A stretch of 64,000 bases of DNA, from NCBI RefSeq assembly GCF_002865645.1, contig NW_020194685.1, positions 1,006,807 to 1,070,806 of the forward strand, written 5' to 3'. The position numbers and the translations under genes were made by a program. Shown here one piece after another: positions 48,399 to 61,390 of the stretch. This DNA is from Hyaloscypha bicolor E. Lineage: Eukaryota > Ascomycota > Leotiomycetes > Helotiales > Hyaloscyphaceae. How positions within the stretch are numbered: position 1 is the stretch's first letter; each line of letters begins with the position of its first letter. A model generated the notes under the pieces. The model was given only the letters and a program-made list of their open reading frames with translations, had not been told where the DNA came from and ran no database searches.

Positions 48399-51300
48399 AA
48401 TAGTAGTAATTATTAAATTCATATATATTATAATATAACCTGAAAATATTTTTATTTTAATAGTATTTCTGCTCATAATTTAATAATCTTAAAAAATATA
48501 AGCTATATTTAATAACGAGTTTAATTTTTCTATAGAACTTTATTAATCTTATTTATTAATTTAATTAATTTTAAGTAACCGGCTATTAATTTATAAAAAA
48601 AATATAAATTATTAATAATGTTATTAATTACCTAGTCTTATAATATTCTGCTATAGTTTCAAATATAATATAAAATAATTATTATAGCTAATTAGCCTTA
48701 GTTAATAAACTCATATTTATATAATAGCCTTTTTACTTAGTTCTATTAAATATATAAGCTATTAATAAATTCGTATTTAATACTATTATTAAGAAATTTG
48801 CTCTTTTTATAAATAAATATTTCCTGTTATAGAATAAAGATATAACTAAAACCAAAAGAAGTATTAAAAATAATAATTATTATATTAAAACTAGTATAAA
48901 GCCTTAATTAAATAGCTATTAACTTTCCGAAATAAATAATAATAGTAATAATATAGCTAATATGGCCCTAATATAAGAATACTTTCTTTCTCCTAAAATA
49001 GCTACTAAAATAGCTATATTTATTATATATTTATTAGATAAATATAATAAATACTAGAGATATTAGTTATTTAGTAATAATAGAGATAATAGAAAAGGTA
49101 ATAGTTTTAATAATAAGAACTAAAGCTTTAGTAATAAATATAATATAATTAATATAAATAAAGTTTCTTTAAAATAGAATCCAGAAAATATTAGCTTTTT
49201 CGAATCTAATAATTCTATAAATATAAAAGATTACAAGTATTAAGGAAAGATAATAATTTAGAGAAATATATATCTTTTTATTAATATTTTTTAATTTAAT
49301 ATATAAAAAGAATATAAAAGTATTATATATATAAAGTAATTTAGAAATAGTATATAAAGGAAATTAAAAAGACTATAAAGCTTATATTTCGATTTATACT
49401 AGAAGAAGTTAACTTATAAGTAAAATATTTAATAGACTACTTTAAAAACTTTATATCTAAAATAATAAAGAAATTCTAAAACAAGAAATATATTATAGAA
49501 AATATAAAAAAGAAATATAAAATTTATAAATATATAATAATAGTTATAAAATATATAAAAGTAATAAAAATAAATAAATTATATTAATAATTTTCTTATA
49601 TATATATAATAATTTTAATTCCGAGCTTTAATTCTATATTTCTATTTCGAATAAGAAAATCTTATTATTAAAATAGCTAAAAAACTTAACTAATAAATAA
49701 AAAGCTTAATAAGATATTTTTATATTATTTCGGTTTAACTAGTTCTATATTTTAATACTAAAGGTACTAGTTTTAGATATTTATATAATAGTAATTATTA
49801 GAATATTACTTCCGGATTTCACTTTTATTAATTCTAATAATAGTAATAATTATACTAGTTTTAGTAAAGAAATAATATTAATTATAAATAGAATATAAAA
49901 CTTCTTTTATTACTAAAACCCAGATATTTCTTTATAATAGTATATAAAGAAAATAAAGAAAATAGAACTCGCTTTAATAAAGAATACTTTAAGTAAGAAT
50001 ATAATAAATAATGGTTTTACTAATATTACTAAATAAAAAGATTAATTTAGTATTTAATTATATTAATATATTAAAGAATTATAGAAATAAATATAAAAAG
50101 AAATTAGAAAATAATAAGTATATTACTATAAAAAAGTTTACTTTTCTAAACTTTCCGGTAAATAATATATAATCTTTATAAAACGAATTCTATTTAACTA
50201 TTTCTAATAATATTAAGTTTTATATTTATAAAAAAAATATAATAATATTTTCTTATCTTATTTCTAGATATTTAAATATATTTATATTAATACTTATAAT
50301 AAAATAAAAGCCGGAACTATAATAATTCCTAAAGCTATAAAGCCTATTATAGTAAAGGTTATTAAAGTAATTCCTTATAAAATCGAATATAAAGCAAATA
50401 AGATTTCTTATATATATATAAAAATATATATATAGTTTAGATTAGGAAAACTAACGAAATTAATATATATTAATATAGAATATATATATCTTATTATAGG
50501 CCAGAATTAGCTAAATAGCTATAAGAAAGTTTTATATAATATTTTCTAATCTATATTTTTTAAAGAAATCCTAAATAAAGTTATATTTATAAAGTAAATA
50601 ATCTTTTTTATATATATACTCGATATAGTAAATAGCTAAAAATATTTAAATAAGATCTTTATTATAATATAAGTTATAAACTAATTAGAACCAGGTTTAT
50701 TTCTCAGTAATAAATTTCTTTAATAAATATCTTTAATTATTAATTACTAGAATTTTATAATTATAGTAAATATATATAATAATCTTATTATAGATATTAT
50801 AGTTTTCTGTTATATTTTTAAAATAATATATTATATTATTATAGTTAGAAAGATTATTATTTCTTTAAAATTAAAAGTAATAATTCTAGTTTAATATATA
50901 TTAGTTTCTAAAAACGAAATATATTTCTTTTAAGGAAGCTATATTAATATAAAGAATATAATTCTGAATTATACTAACTTTATTAGTATTATTAATAATA
51001 TAGATATTATAATAATAATTTTAATAAATCTAAATCTAAACTAATTAATAAATATTAATTAAGAACTAAGCCTTTTTTAAAGCCTCGAATAATTAAGAAA
51101 AAATAAAGCTAATAATTTTATAAGAAACCGACCCGATTTTAGAAGAGTTTTAATATAATAAATAATATATATTCTATATAATATTATTACCGAATTCCGG
51201 GAATATTAAACTAATAGAGGTCTAATTAATATACTAGAGAAGAACTATATAAGGATTTCTTTTATTAAAAGCTAGTAAAATAAGAAAATTATATTAAAAA

Positions 51301-53841
51301 AAATCTTTTTAAATTATAAATATAAAAAGATTATTAATAATATCTTTAATAAATTATATTAATAAAACTAAATAAAATAGGTTTATAAACTAATTTCTTT
51401 TATTTTACTAGTATTTATAATTATAAAGAAATATTTTATTATTAATTTCTATATTATAAATAAATTAGTTATTTTAGATATATATTTACTATTATTATAA
51501 TTAGATTTAATTAAGGTATTATAAGAAAAGAAAGCTATTTTTATTATTAATAGCTTCTAATTCTTTTACTAATTTCTTATTATAAAAAAGTATTAAAATT
51601 ATTTTATAATTATTAGCTATTATAACCTGAAATATTTAAAAATTATATTTATAGGTTTTTGAAACTTTATTTAATATATTTAATAATTTATAAATAAGTA
51701 GCTATATAACTATACTAGCTTTATTAGGAATTTTATTAATAATAATAATATTTTCTTAAATATAATAAAGTAATATCTTTAATATCTTTATATTATTCTC
51801 GAGCTATTTACTAAACTATAATTATTTCTATTAATAAAAAAGTTCTTTATAGAATATTTATTTATAAAATTATTAGACTATCTAGTAAATGTATTTGAAA
51901 TAGTAATAATATAAAAGCAAGTTTTAGTATTTAAGGAACTTATTTTTCCTATTATATTATAAGCCCTAAAATAATATATTAAAATAACTAAATAGTTATA
52001 AATATATTTTCTAAGCTATATTTATATAATTAAACTAATATAAGAATAAAATATTTAGTTACTAAAAGCTAGATAGAAAATCGATATTATAAAAAGAAAA
52101 TAAAAAGGCTATTATATTAAAATAAAATATAAGCCTATAATTCAAGAGCTTATAGTATTTAAAAAGCTATAAAGTATATTTATAATTTCCAGATTTCTAG
52201 TCTATTTCTTATTTAATAGAATTCTTTTATTTAATTTAAATATATTATAGGAATAAGAGTTTTCTATTATAGCTTTTTATTTAATATCCGGATTAGTACT
52301 AATAAATATTATTAAAAAGCTATTAGTATTATATATTTAGCTAATTCTTTTTATAAATAAGATATTAAGTATAGTAAAGAAATAATATTATATAATAGAA
52401 TTAGAGATTATTTATCTAATATAAACTTATTATAAACTTTAATTTATAATCTAATCTAGTATAAATCCGGTAATTATTCTTATTAATTATAGAGTTATAA
52501 AAGGAATTTATAATTAAATAAGCTTAAATACTTCTAATATAATAAAAGCTAATATAAGATTAGTTTATATTTTAATATATTTTAATTAGTTTAATTTAAA
52601 TATTTATTATTACTCGAAATACTTAAATATTATACCAGATATACTTTTATATTTTGAAGCTATTAAAAAGACTAATATTTTAAATTATAATAAACTTAAA
52701 TATATTATATTTATAATTGAGATAGTAATTAACTCGAAATTTAGATAAAAGCTTATTAGTAGCTTTTAGGAGAATTCGAAATTTATAAAAGCCTTAGAAA
52801 TACTAGATATAAAAAAGAATAATATATTAGAATAATTATTAAAAGTTAATATTTCTTTTTAAATAAAAAAGGCCTTTTTTACTATATTATTAATAACTAA
52901 TTCCGACTTTATATACCTAAAAAATAAAATAAAAAGCATTTTATATCTTATTTATAATAAGTTTTATTTCGATATAAAATAGATCTTATATAAATTAAAT
53001 AAGTTCTATATTTCCTAACTAATAAAATATTTCAAAAACTATATTAAATACTATCTAGCTTATTTCTTTAATAAAATATTAAAAAAATATTTCTATAAAG
53101 AATTATAACTAATTCGGATATTTCTAATTTTATATTATATTATAATAATAGACTTTATTCTAATACTTCTAGTTATTCTAGTTATTAGCTCTTAAAAGAT
53201 TAATAATTTTAATATCTTTAATTATATAATAATATAGTTATATAAAACTAGTAAGAAAATACTATTAATACTAGAATATAATAAATATAAAATAAAAGAA
53301 TAGGCTATTATTTCTATAATAATATAGTTATTTTATAATTAGGAAATTCCTAAAGGCTCAATATTAGATTATAATAAAAAGTTTATTTCTAATTTCTAGA
53401 AATAGGCTTTTATAGTATTAAATATAAAACTATTTATATTAATTATATAATATTTCTAGATAAATAAGGCCTTAGAATAAAAGAATTAGATTATTAAGAT
53501 TAGCTTTTAATATTAAATTATAATATATTCGTTTCTAGAATAGTTAAGTTTTATAATTCTATTTTAAGCCAAACTAAATAATATATATATAATAGTAATT
53601 TAGATATCTTTAAATAAGTTTATTAGAAGCTTTAAATCTATAATAAATCTAATACTATTTATATCTAAAACTTAATAGGAACTACCTAATATTATTTATA
53701 AGCTATATTAATGAAATATAAAGATTATTATTAATTTTATAAATAATATAACTAGAAAATACTATAATATAAAATATAAGCTAATTATAATAGATATTAG
53801 TAATTAGGTATTCTTGAGACTTTATTAAAAATATTATTTTC

Positions 53842-53846
53842 CCGAT
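53842..53846. repeat. solo LTR S2 target duplication, left (CCGAT)
   Basis: The right-hand copy (54029-54033) reads CTAAT, differing by one C-to-T and one G-to-A change, as RIP would produce. Confidence 0.55.
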
Positions 53847-54028
53847 TATTATACTCTGCTGCTTTATTAGTAAATTTAGCATCACGTGATTGCAATAATA
53901 TATATGGCTAGAGTTAGTATTTAGAATACTAAGCTTTTATACTTATAAGCTTCTTTTCTTAGTTTAGAATTCTCGGAATAGAGCTATTTTATCTTATTTT
54001 TCAAGTTCAGAAACCCGGTCTCGTAATA
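53847..54028. repeat. solo LTR family S, copy 2
   Basis: 182 bp, TATTATACTCTGC...CTCGTAATA, same family and orientation as 45513-45695 (both keep CACGTGATTGCAATAA and CCCGGTCTCGTAATA). It sits in the integrase C-terminal part of G3. More RIP-changed than copy 1. Confidence 0.87.
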
Positions 54029-54033
54029 CTAAT
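54029..54033. repeat. solo LTR S2 target duplication, right (CTAAT)
   Basis: RIP-diverged partner of CCGAT at 53842-53846. Confidence 0.55.
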
Positions 54034-54929
54034 AACCCGAATAGAAAACTATTAGAATAAAGAATAGAATTATTTTATATTTTCTATTAAATAGAAAAGC
54101 TTATTTATAAGTTGGAATTACTAATTAGCTAGAAGATTTATCTAGTTATTATAATAGTATATTTATAACTAATACTAAAGAGTTCTAACCTATTTAGTAA
54201 AGAACTTATTAAGGATATATAACTTATAAAAAGTATTAAAAGAAATAATAAAGACTAGAGAAGCTAGAAGCTAGAATAAGTAATTAATAAAAGATATATC
54301 TATTATAGTAATAAAGAAAACCTAGAATATTTTATTAAGTACCTGAATTAGAATAATAAATATAATTAGTAGTTTCCTATTAAATTACTAGAAAATATAA
54401 AGGAACTAGTATAAGACTATAAGAATAAACTAGTAATAAAGCTAGTTCCTTATTATTATAATTATATTAGAAAATAATAATAATAGTAAAATATATATTA
54501 TTATTAGATATTTTTTTTCTTATAAATATTATATAATATTTTTATTTTTATTATAAAATAACTAGATTTAATTTAGTAATCTATTATAACTTCTTATAAA
54601 AACGAGGCTATTTATATATATAATTTTTATTATTTACTAACTTATTTTATATATTATAATTTATAAATATATTCTAATATTTTTATTATTATTATTAAAT
54701 TAGAACTTTATATAATCTCAAATAATAATATAATTATATTCTAATTATAAATATAAGTAATAATCCAGTTATTATATAGAACTTACTAATTCCGGCTAAG
54801 TTTTTATTATTAGTATTATACTATTATATTAATAATAAGTTAAAGTTTAGTTTTATATCTAAATTAGTAAATATTAAAAAATATTTAAGCCTTTATAATA
54901 ATTCTATTAAGTATATTTCTTTTAGTAAG

Positions 54930-56000
54930 TATTATAAACTAAATACTAATATAAAAGCCCAATTTAATTAAATCTATAAATACTTATATATTTCTATTAT
55001 AATAAATACTTATATATAATATTTCTATAATAAAATTAGATAAATATAAAAAAAGTAGTTATATTAATATTAAGTAACTAAATTCTAAAAAGCAGGAACC
55101 AGGCCGATTTCTAAAGACTAAAACTAAGATTAATAATAAACTATTTCAAAAAACAAAATAAATTACCTAATAAATTCTTAATATAAATATATAATTTACT
55201 ATTTATATAGAAGAAGTATTTCGGATTAGTTAAAATATATTATCTATTTATAATATATTAGCTAATAATATAAATAATCTTATTAATATAATAGAAAATA
55301 GAAAGTATAATAATAATATTAAGGTAATTATTTATAAAGTTTAAAAGACTCGTTATAATACTATTATTAATAATATTATATTTCTTTTTATAAAAAGAAA
55401 CAAACTTTCTTTTTTATATAAATCCTTATTTATTTAGTTTAGTATTAATAATAAGACTATTATTAAGATATATAATTAGACTTTATATAAGCTTATATTT
55501 AAATAGAATAATAAGATTTTAGTAAAATAATAAGATATAGTTATAGAAAACTAATAAATTATATTATATTATTTCCTATTAATTCCTAAAAAGAAAAATA
55601 ATAACTATAATAATAATAAGAATATTCTAGCTAAAAAGTAATTATTTAGTTAATAAGCCTAATATAATATTATTACTAGCCCTTCTAATATAAAGTTTAT
55701 TAAAGATATAAAATAAGAGGCTATTAAGAATATAAAATAGGAGATTATTAAGAATATAAAATAAGAAGTAGCTAAGAATATAAAAGTTATTATTCTAAAG
55801 TATAAATGTTTTGAAATATTACTAAAATATATTAAAATAGTAAAAGGCAAATTTAAAAATAAAACTATAAAGAAAGTATATAATATTTCTCTGGGCTTTA
55901 TATTAATATAAGAGGACTTATTTATAAAGAATTCGGGAAAAGAGAAATAAGTATTTATATATTCTAATTAAGTTATCTCAAATCTTTTTTTTAGAGAACT
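54930..56000 (+). pseudogene. G3 extra open frame downstream of pol
   Basis: Between the chromodomain and the 3' LTR lies about 1 kb of forward coding-like text that is also conserved in the partial copy at 57920-58990. At about 55700-55910 it reads KDIK*EAIKNIK*EIIKNIK then VYNISLGFILI*EDLFIKNS: a repeated KDIKQE-like unit of about 8-10 residues, probably helical. Family unknown. With G2, this is the second element here that carries an extra 3' gene. Confidence 0.5.
55695..55785 (+). repeat. short repeat AAGAATATAAAATAAGA
   Basis: Three imperfect units of about 28-30 bp within the G3 extra frame, encoding the KNIKQE-type peptide. The minus-strand open frame over this place is its shadow. 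Confidence 0.7.
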
Positions 56001-56207
56001 ATTATAATACTTTTATATCTATATTCCTATATTTATATATATATTATATAATACTTATAATAGCTAGACTTTAATCTTAAATAATTAGAAAAATAATAGA
56101 ACTCGTTATAATAGTTTTTTTTATTTAATTAGTTATTCTTTTTTAGTATTTGTTTTTTTAATTTTTATTATAATAAGAATATTATTAGTATTTCTAGTAA
56201 TAGTAAT

Positions 56208-56341
56208 TATTATATTATAGATAAATAATGAAAGTTATATTACTATAATATAATATAAGTAATATCTTAGAAATAATATTCTCTTTATATAATAATTAAT
56301 TATCTTTTATATTTTACTTAATTTACTTCTTTTATATAATA
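56208..56341 (+). repeat. G3 3' LTR
   Basis: 134 bp partner of 48265-48398. A shortened third copy is at 59259-59367. Confidence 0.83.
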
Positions 56342-57900
56342 TTTTTTAAAATATAATTAGTATTAAAAAAGTATTCTAATTATAAATAATAGAAAATAAG
56401 AGAATTTATTTAAATACGTGATTTTCACGTGATTTTCCTAAATAAAATAGCTATAATTACTATAATTTTATTTTTAAATAATTTCAAGTAATTTTTAAAG
56501 CTTTTATATTTTATTTTATTTTCTTATAATATTTTATATAAGATTTAAAAGAAATTAAATATTGTAATATTAAGAAAAGAAGCTTTTTATTTAAAACTTT
56601 ATAATTTAATTTTTTTATATTTTAGTTATATACTAATTTCCTTTATACTAGTCTATTACTAGTTATTAAATAATTATAAATAAATATCTTTTATTCTCTA
56701 GAATTCTTTTTCTTTTCTAGTAAAATTCTAATTAATTAAAAAACTCCTTAAAAATTTCTAATCTTATAACTTATAAATCTCTAGTTTTTAAATATCTTAA
56801 AACTTATTTTTTTAATAATCTATTCTCCTAAAATAAATATTAATATTATATATAAAAAGCTTTAGATAATAAGATAATTATAAAAGAATATTAATAATAC
56901 TAAAAAAATATAAGATTAAATTATAATAAAAAGAAATAATTCTAATATATTTGCTTTTAAGACTATAAAAAATACTAAATCCCGAAGCTATAATAAGTTT
57001 AATTTCTATAAATATATCTTTTATAGCTTATTTTATAACCTAAAAAAATTACTTAAAAATATTAGATATATTAATATTAAAAAGATTATTTATAATATAA
57101 TAAATCTAATCTAATTCTTTTTATTTTTATTTTTAGAGCTTTAAATAAATTTAATTTTTAATAAGATTTAGAGCTATTTAAATCTTATTATAGCTAATAT
57201 AAAAGCCTAATATCTGGTATTTTCTTTAAATAAGTAAATATAATTTTAATTTTAATTATTTAAATAGTTCTTTATTTATTAAACTAATATAAAATAGACT
57301 AATTAGAAAGAAAATAATATATAATACTTTAATATCTTTTTAGTTTTTATTAAATATATTTAAAGAATTAATTATTTCCTTAAATATAATAATATTAAAA
57401 CTATTAATTACTTTAGACTTTTTATTATAAAAATAAAAAGAATTATAATAAATATTTATTTTATATATAAGTAATATAAAAAATTTTAAAAAAAAGAAAT
57501 ATATTTAACTTTTTATTTTTAATTCTAATAATACTAAAGCTTCTAATATTATAATTTATAAAAATGAGCTAATTCTAATCTAAGCTATTTTTATTAAAAA
57601 TTAATAAATAATAATAACTTATTTTATATTATAAATCCTAATAAAAACCCGAATAAATAATATATAGAACTATATTTCAAATAGCTTTAGAAAACTCTAT
57701 AAATAAGAATTAGTAAAATTTTCCCTTAATAAATAAAGAATATTAAGAAAATAAAAGTATATATTAAATATATAATATAAATAAGGAAATAAAGCTTTCT
57801 TATATATATTATATATATAAATTAGATAGCTAATATATATATGAAATATATATACCGGACTTATAGATTATTCTTTTAATATTCTTATATAATTAAGAGC
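56342..57900. other. AT-rich RIP DNA, unassigned
   Basis: TpA-rich. A small less eroded spot, TACGTGATTTTCACGTGATT, lies at 56416-56435. The forward strand at 57090-57800 gives weakly protein-like text, but no motif was recognised. Confidence 0.45.
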
Positions 57901-57985
57901 CTCTATAGAATTCCCTTAATAAATATTATAAGCTAAATACTAATATAAAAGCCTAATTTAATTAAATTTATAAATATTTATATAT

Positions 57986-58144
57986 TCTTATTATAATAAA
58001 TACTTCTATTATAATAAATACTTCTATTATAATAAATACTTCTATTATAATAAATACTTCATTATAATAAATACTTCTATTATAATAAATACTTCTATTA
58101 TAATAAATACTTCTATTATAATAAATACTTCTATTATAATAAAT
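57986..58144. repeat. 18-bp tandem repeat, about nine copies
   Basis: Unit CTTCTATTATAATAAATA. One unit near 58057 has lost one T. In G3 itself (near 54985) the array is only one to two units long. Confidence 0.93.
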
Positions 58145-59258
58145 TTAATATTAGTATTTATATATAATACTTTTATAATAAAATTAAATAAATATAAGAA
58201 AAATAGTTATATTAATATTAAATAGCTAAATTTCAAGAAATAAAAACTAGGCTAATTTCTAAGAACTAAAACTAAGATTAATAATAAATTATTCTAAAAA
58301 ATAAAACAGATTATATAATAAATTTTTGAAATAAATATATAATTTATTATTTATATAAAAGAAATATTTCGAATTAACTAAAATATATTATTTATTTATA
58401 ATATAAATAATAATATTAAGAAAATTATTTATAAAATCTAAAAAAAACTTATTATAATACTATTATTAATAATATTATATTTCTTTTTATAAAAAGAAAT
58501 AAATTTTCTTTTTTATATAAATCTTTATTTAATAAATTTAATATTAATAATAAAACTATTATTAAAATATATAATTGGGTTTTATATAAGTTTATATTTA
58601 AATAAAATAATAAGGTTTTAGTAAAATAATAAATATAATTATATTATATTATTTCTTATTAATTCTTAAAAAGCTATATTATTTTTTATTAATTTCTAAA
58701 AACAAAAAAATAATTATAATAATAAGAATATTTTAGCTAAGAAATAATTATTTAATTAATAAACCTAATATAATAATATTATTAGCTTTTTTAATATAAA
58801 GTTTATTAAAAAAATATAGAATAAAAAATTATTGAAAATATGAAATAAGAAGTTATTAAAAATATAAAATAAAAAGTAATTAAAAATATAAATATTTTAA
58901 AATATTATTAGAATATATTAAAATAATAAAGAATAAAACTATAAAAAAAGTATATAATATTTCTCTAGGCTTTATATTAATTTAAAAGAACTTATTTATA
59001 ATAAATTTTAGAAAGAATATATATATATATATATTAATTAAATTATTTTAAATTTCTTTTTTAGAAAACTATTATAATATTTTTATTTTTATATTTCTAT
59101 ATATATTATATAATACTTATAATAGCTAGACTTTAGTTTTAAATAATTAAAAAAATATTAGAATTTATTATAATAGTTTTTTTTATTTAATTAGTTATTT
59201 TTTTTTAAAAAAAATTTATTATAATAAAAATATTACTAATATTTTTAATAATAGTAAT

Positions 59259-59367
59259 TATTATATTAATATAATATAATATAAGTAATATTTTAGAAAT
59301 AATATTTCTCTTATATAGTAATTAATTATTTTATATTTTGTATTTAATTTCTTTCTTTTATATAATA
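59259..59367 (+). repeat. G3-family LTR, shortened
   Basis: 109 bp. Begins TATTATATTAAT and ends TATATAATA; matches 56208-56341 with one internal deletion. Confidence 0.7.
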
Positions 59368-60477
59368 TAAATAAATAAATAATTAATTATAATTAATTAT
59401 TAATAAGCCTTTCTTTAATATAAAATTATTAGCTAGTTTTTATTTATAATTAAAAAGACTATAAGTTTTATATTTTTTTAGTTTAAATCTTTTTTATTAA
59501 AACTAAATAAAACTAAAATTAAAATATTAGTAAAATAATTATATAATTTAAAATAATTTATTTAAAATTATATAAAATAAATATAGAAATAATATATAAT
59601 ATAAGCTAATAATAGTTATTATTTAATTAATTTTAAAAACGAAAATAAAATATGAATTATTATAAAATATTAAAAATCTAATTATTTAAATTAAAAGCTA
59701 AAAAATTAAATTAAAGACTTATTTAAAATACTAGAAAAATATATATATATATATTTTTAAAACTATTAGAAATTATAAAAATATATCTAGTTTTCTATAT
59801 AAAAAAGCTATTAAAAATAAGCTAAAATTTAAAATTTAATAAATTAGTTAAAATAATAATTTAATATTAAATAATAATTCCCTAATTTAATAAAGATTCT
59901 ATAATAATATTATTAATATATTAGAACTTTTATAAAACTTATAATATTACCTAAATTATATAAAATATAATATTTATTTAAAATTATATAAAAATAAATT
60001 TTTTTTTAAGTTATATATTAAAAATATTTATTTTTTATATATAATACTAGTTTATTTTAGAGAAAAAAATTATATAAAATTAAATTAATTAATAGTTTTT
60101 ATAAAGTTTAAAAACGAGTTTATTTTTTAATAAATTTTTAATAAATTTTTAATAAATTAATAAATATTTAAATATATTTGAAATATATTAGAGATATTTA
60201 AAAACTAATATATTATAAAATAATTTTTTATAGCTTTTTATATTTTAAATTTTTTTTTTTTAGCTTTAAATTTTTTTTATAAAAAAAATTCTATTTTATT
60301 TTTTAAGCCTTAAATATTATATTTATAATAGTTTCTATAATAGCGGAATTAATATAATAATTAAAGATTTAAAGTTTAAAGAATATTATATATTAGAAAA
60401 TACTAAGCTATAAAATAAAATAAAGAAAATATCTTAATCTTTAGTATTATTTTATTTTATACCTATTTCTAATATCT
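59368..60477. other. AT-rich RIP DNA with dispersed repeat
   Basis: The most AT-rich part of the window, with no recognisable coding text. 60160-60345 is the second copy of the repeat at 31790-31985. Confidence 0.5.
60160..60345. repeat. dispersed repeat, copy 2
   Basis: Direct-orientation match to 31790-31985, more eroded. Confidence 0.6.
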
Positions 60478-60749
60478 TATTATTAGTACAGCTATTTCTC
60501 TGGGAGTTACGTATATAGTTACGGGATACGGGACACGGGACATGGAATACGGGATATGGTTATGTGACCTCGCATCCCATTAGTAACTCGACTAGTAGAC
60601 TAGACCCCTTTAGGCTTAGCAGATTTAGAGATTACATATTAATACCATAATACTATAATCCCTACTTCTAAATAAAAACTTTACTAACCTTATGCAAATA
60701 GTACTTTTATACCTATATAATAGTACTATATATTCCTAGTAAACTAATA
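60478..60749 (+). repeat. copia 5' LTR
   Basis: About 272 bp; ends TAGTAAACTAATA where the solo copy has TAGTAAACCGACA. It is about 48 bp longer than the solo copy, mostly because of a 7-bp repeat array. The left boundary is approximate. Confidence 0.7.
60521..60559 (+). repeat. 7-bp minisatellite ACGGGAY in copia LTR
   Basis: Five units: ACGGGAT, ACGGGAC, ACGGGAC, ATGGAAT, ACGGGAT, then a partial. Absent from the solo LTR of the same family. Confidence 0.85.
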
Positions 60750-61390
60750 CTAATTAGTTAGTACTTATAGATTAGGAAGAATTAAGCTATACTTGCCTAA
60801 GATTCGGTTACTTAGGAGCAAAGCTATTATTCTAGTTAAAGAGGGAATAACTATTAATTCTATTACCTGTAATTCGGTTATATAAGCAGGAAAGATACTT
60901 AATTTTACTAAGGCCCGATTATACTATATTAAAGAAAGGAATATCTATTAGTCCTATTACCTATAATTCGGTTATATAGGCAGAAAGAGTACTTGATCTT
61001 GCTAAGTACTAAAACGGTTAGCTATTTAATTATCCTATTCTATTCCTATTTAATTCCTATAAAACTCTTTCAAAAATTATCTTCTTTTAAATCCCTGGGG
61101 CTCTTAAGCTTTAGAACCATTGAGTTCTCTCAAAATCTTAATATTTTACTTCTTAAATTTTACTTTCTAAATTTCTTATTATAGATAAAATTTTTACCTT
61201 AAATATAATACCTATTATAAATTACCTATTTTACGAATTATTCTTCTCCTTATAAACCTATTTTTCTTATAAACTACTATACCTCGAACTAAGTATAAGC
61301 CTATAGAATATATAATAGTAGAATATATTATAGTAAATAATTCTTTTATTAGATCTATCTAATCTAATTACTTTATAAATAATAATAATT
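60750..61390 (+). other. copia leader region
   Basis: It contains a directly repeated segment: CTATTACCTGTAATTCGGTT (near 60861) and CTATTACCTATAATTCGGTT (near 60955), both followed by ATATAGGCAG- or ATATAAGCAG-like text. An open frame at 60993-61184 here has no family likeness. Confidence 0.5.

Larger units (their letters stand above)
48500..54480 (+). pseudogene. G3 gag-pol relic
   Basis: RT is seen from about 51450: NKLVILDIYLLLL*LDLI, then INSF*FFY*FLII, FIGF*NFI*YI and FIRNFINNNNIFL, where the catalytic YIDD has become FINN (near 51740). The integrase zinc part reads YIKYYLAYFFNKI near 53050, and the core DFILILLVI near 53150. After the inserted solo LTR the frame resumes, and a chromodomain is clear at about 54305-54440: LEYFIKYLN*NNKYN**FPI and LLENIKEL. 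gag is presumed before 50200 but not demonstrable. RIP has changed nearly all Gln, Trp, Cys and His codons. Confidence 0.78.
48265..56341 (+). mobile_element. Gypsy retrotransposon G3, heavily RIP-degraded
   Basis: Plus-strand element of 8.1 kb bounded by 134-bp LTRs (48265-48398 and 56208-56341). It belongs to the same broad clade as G2: the RT, integrase and chromodomain relics follow the same patterns, and both elements have TAGTAGTAAT just inside the 5' LTR. It is interrupted by a solo LTR at 53847-54028. No target duplication is found (CGGAA on the left, TTTTT on the right), and the flanks are not continuous G1b, so the insertion site has been rearranged. Confidence 0.85.
57900..59367 (+). 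mobile_element. partial G3 copy (3' end), strongly eroded
   Basis: Aligns with 54930-56341: shared strings include ACTAATATAAAAGCC, TATTAATAATATTATATTTC and GCTTTATATTAAT. It ends in a shortened LTR (59259-59367) that lacks about 25 bp near its start. The 5' part of the element is absent. It contains an expanded 18-bp array. Confidence 0.78.

Noticed and set aside
55659..55850. Minus-strand hydrophobic open frame that looks like a membrane protein
   Set aside because: Mirror of the KDIKQE repeat of the forward G3 accessory frame.
57986..58144. CRISPR-like array
   Set aside because: Head-to-tail 18-bp units without spacers; a simple minisatellite in fungal-type DNA. The same holds for the 34-bp and 16-bp arrays.
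25861..60477. A complete Starship element
   Set aside because: Only a recombinase relic is visible. No matching target-site motif, end or cargo genes could be shown.
19933..60749. 40-kb unit framed by inverted repeats
   Set aside because: The inverted pair is a solo copia LTR and the LTR of a separate copia copy. The solo LTR has its own target duplication, so they are not the ends of one giant element.
60993..61184. Forward open frame in the copia leader
   Set aside because: No family match, and it lies before the recognisable gag.
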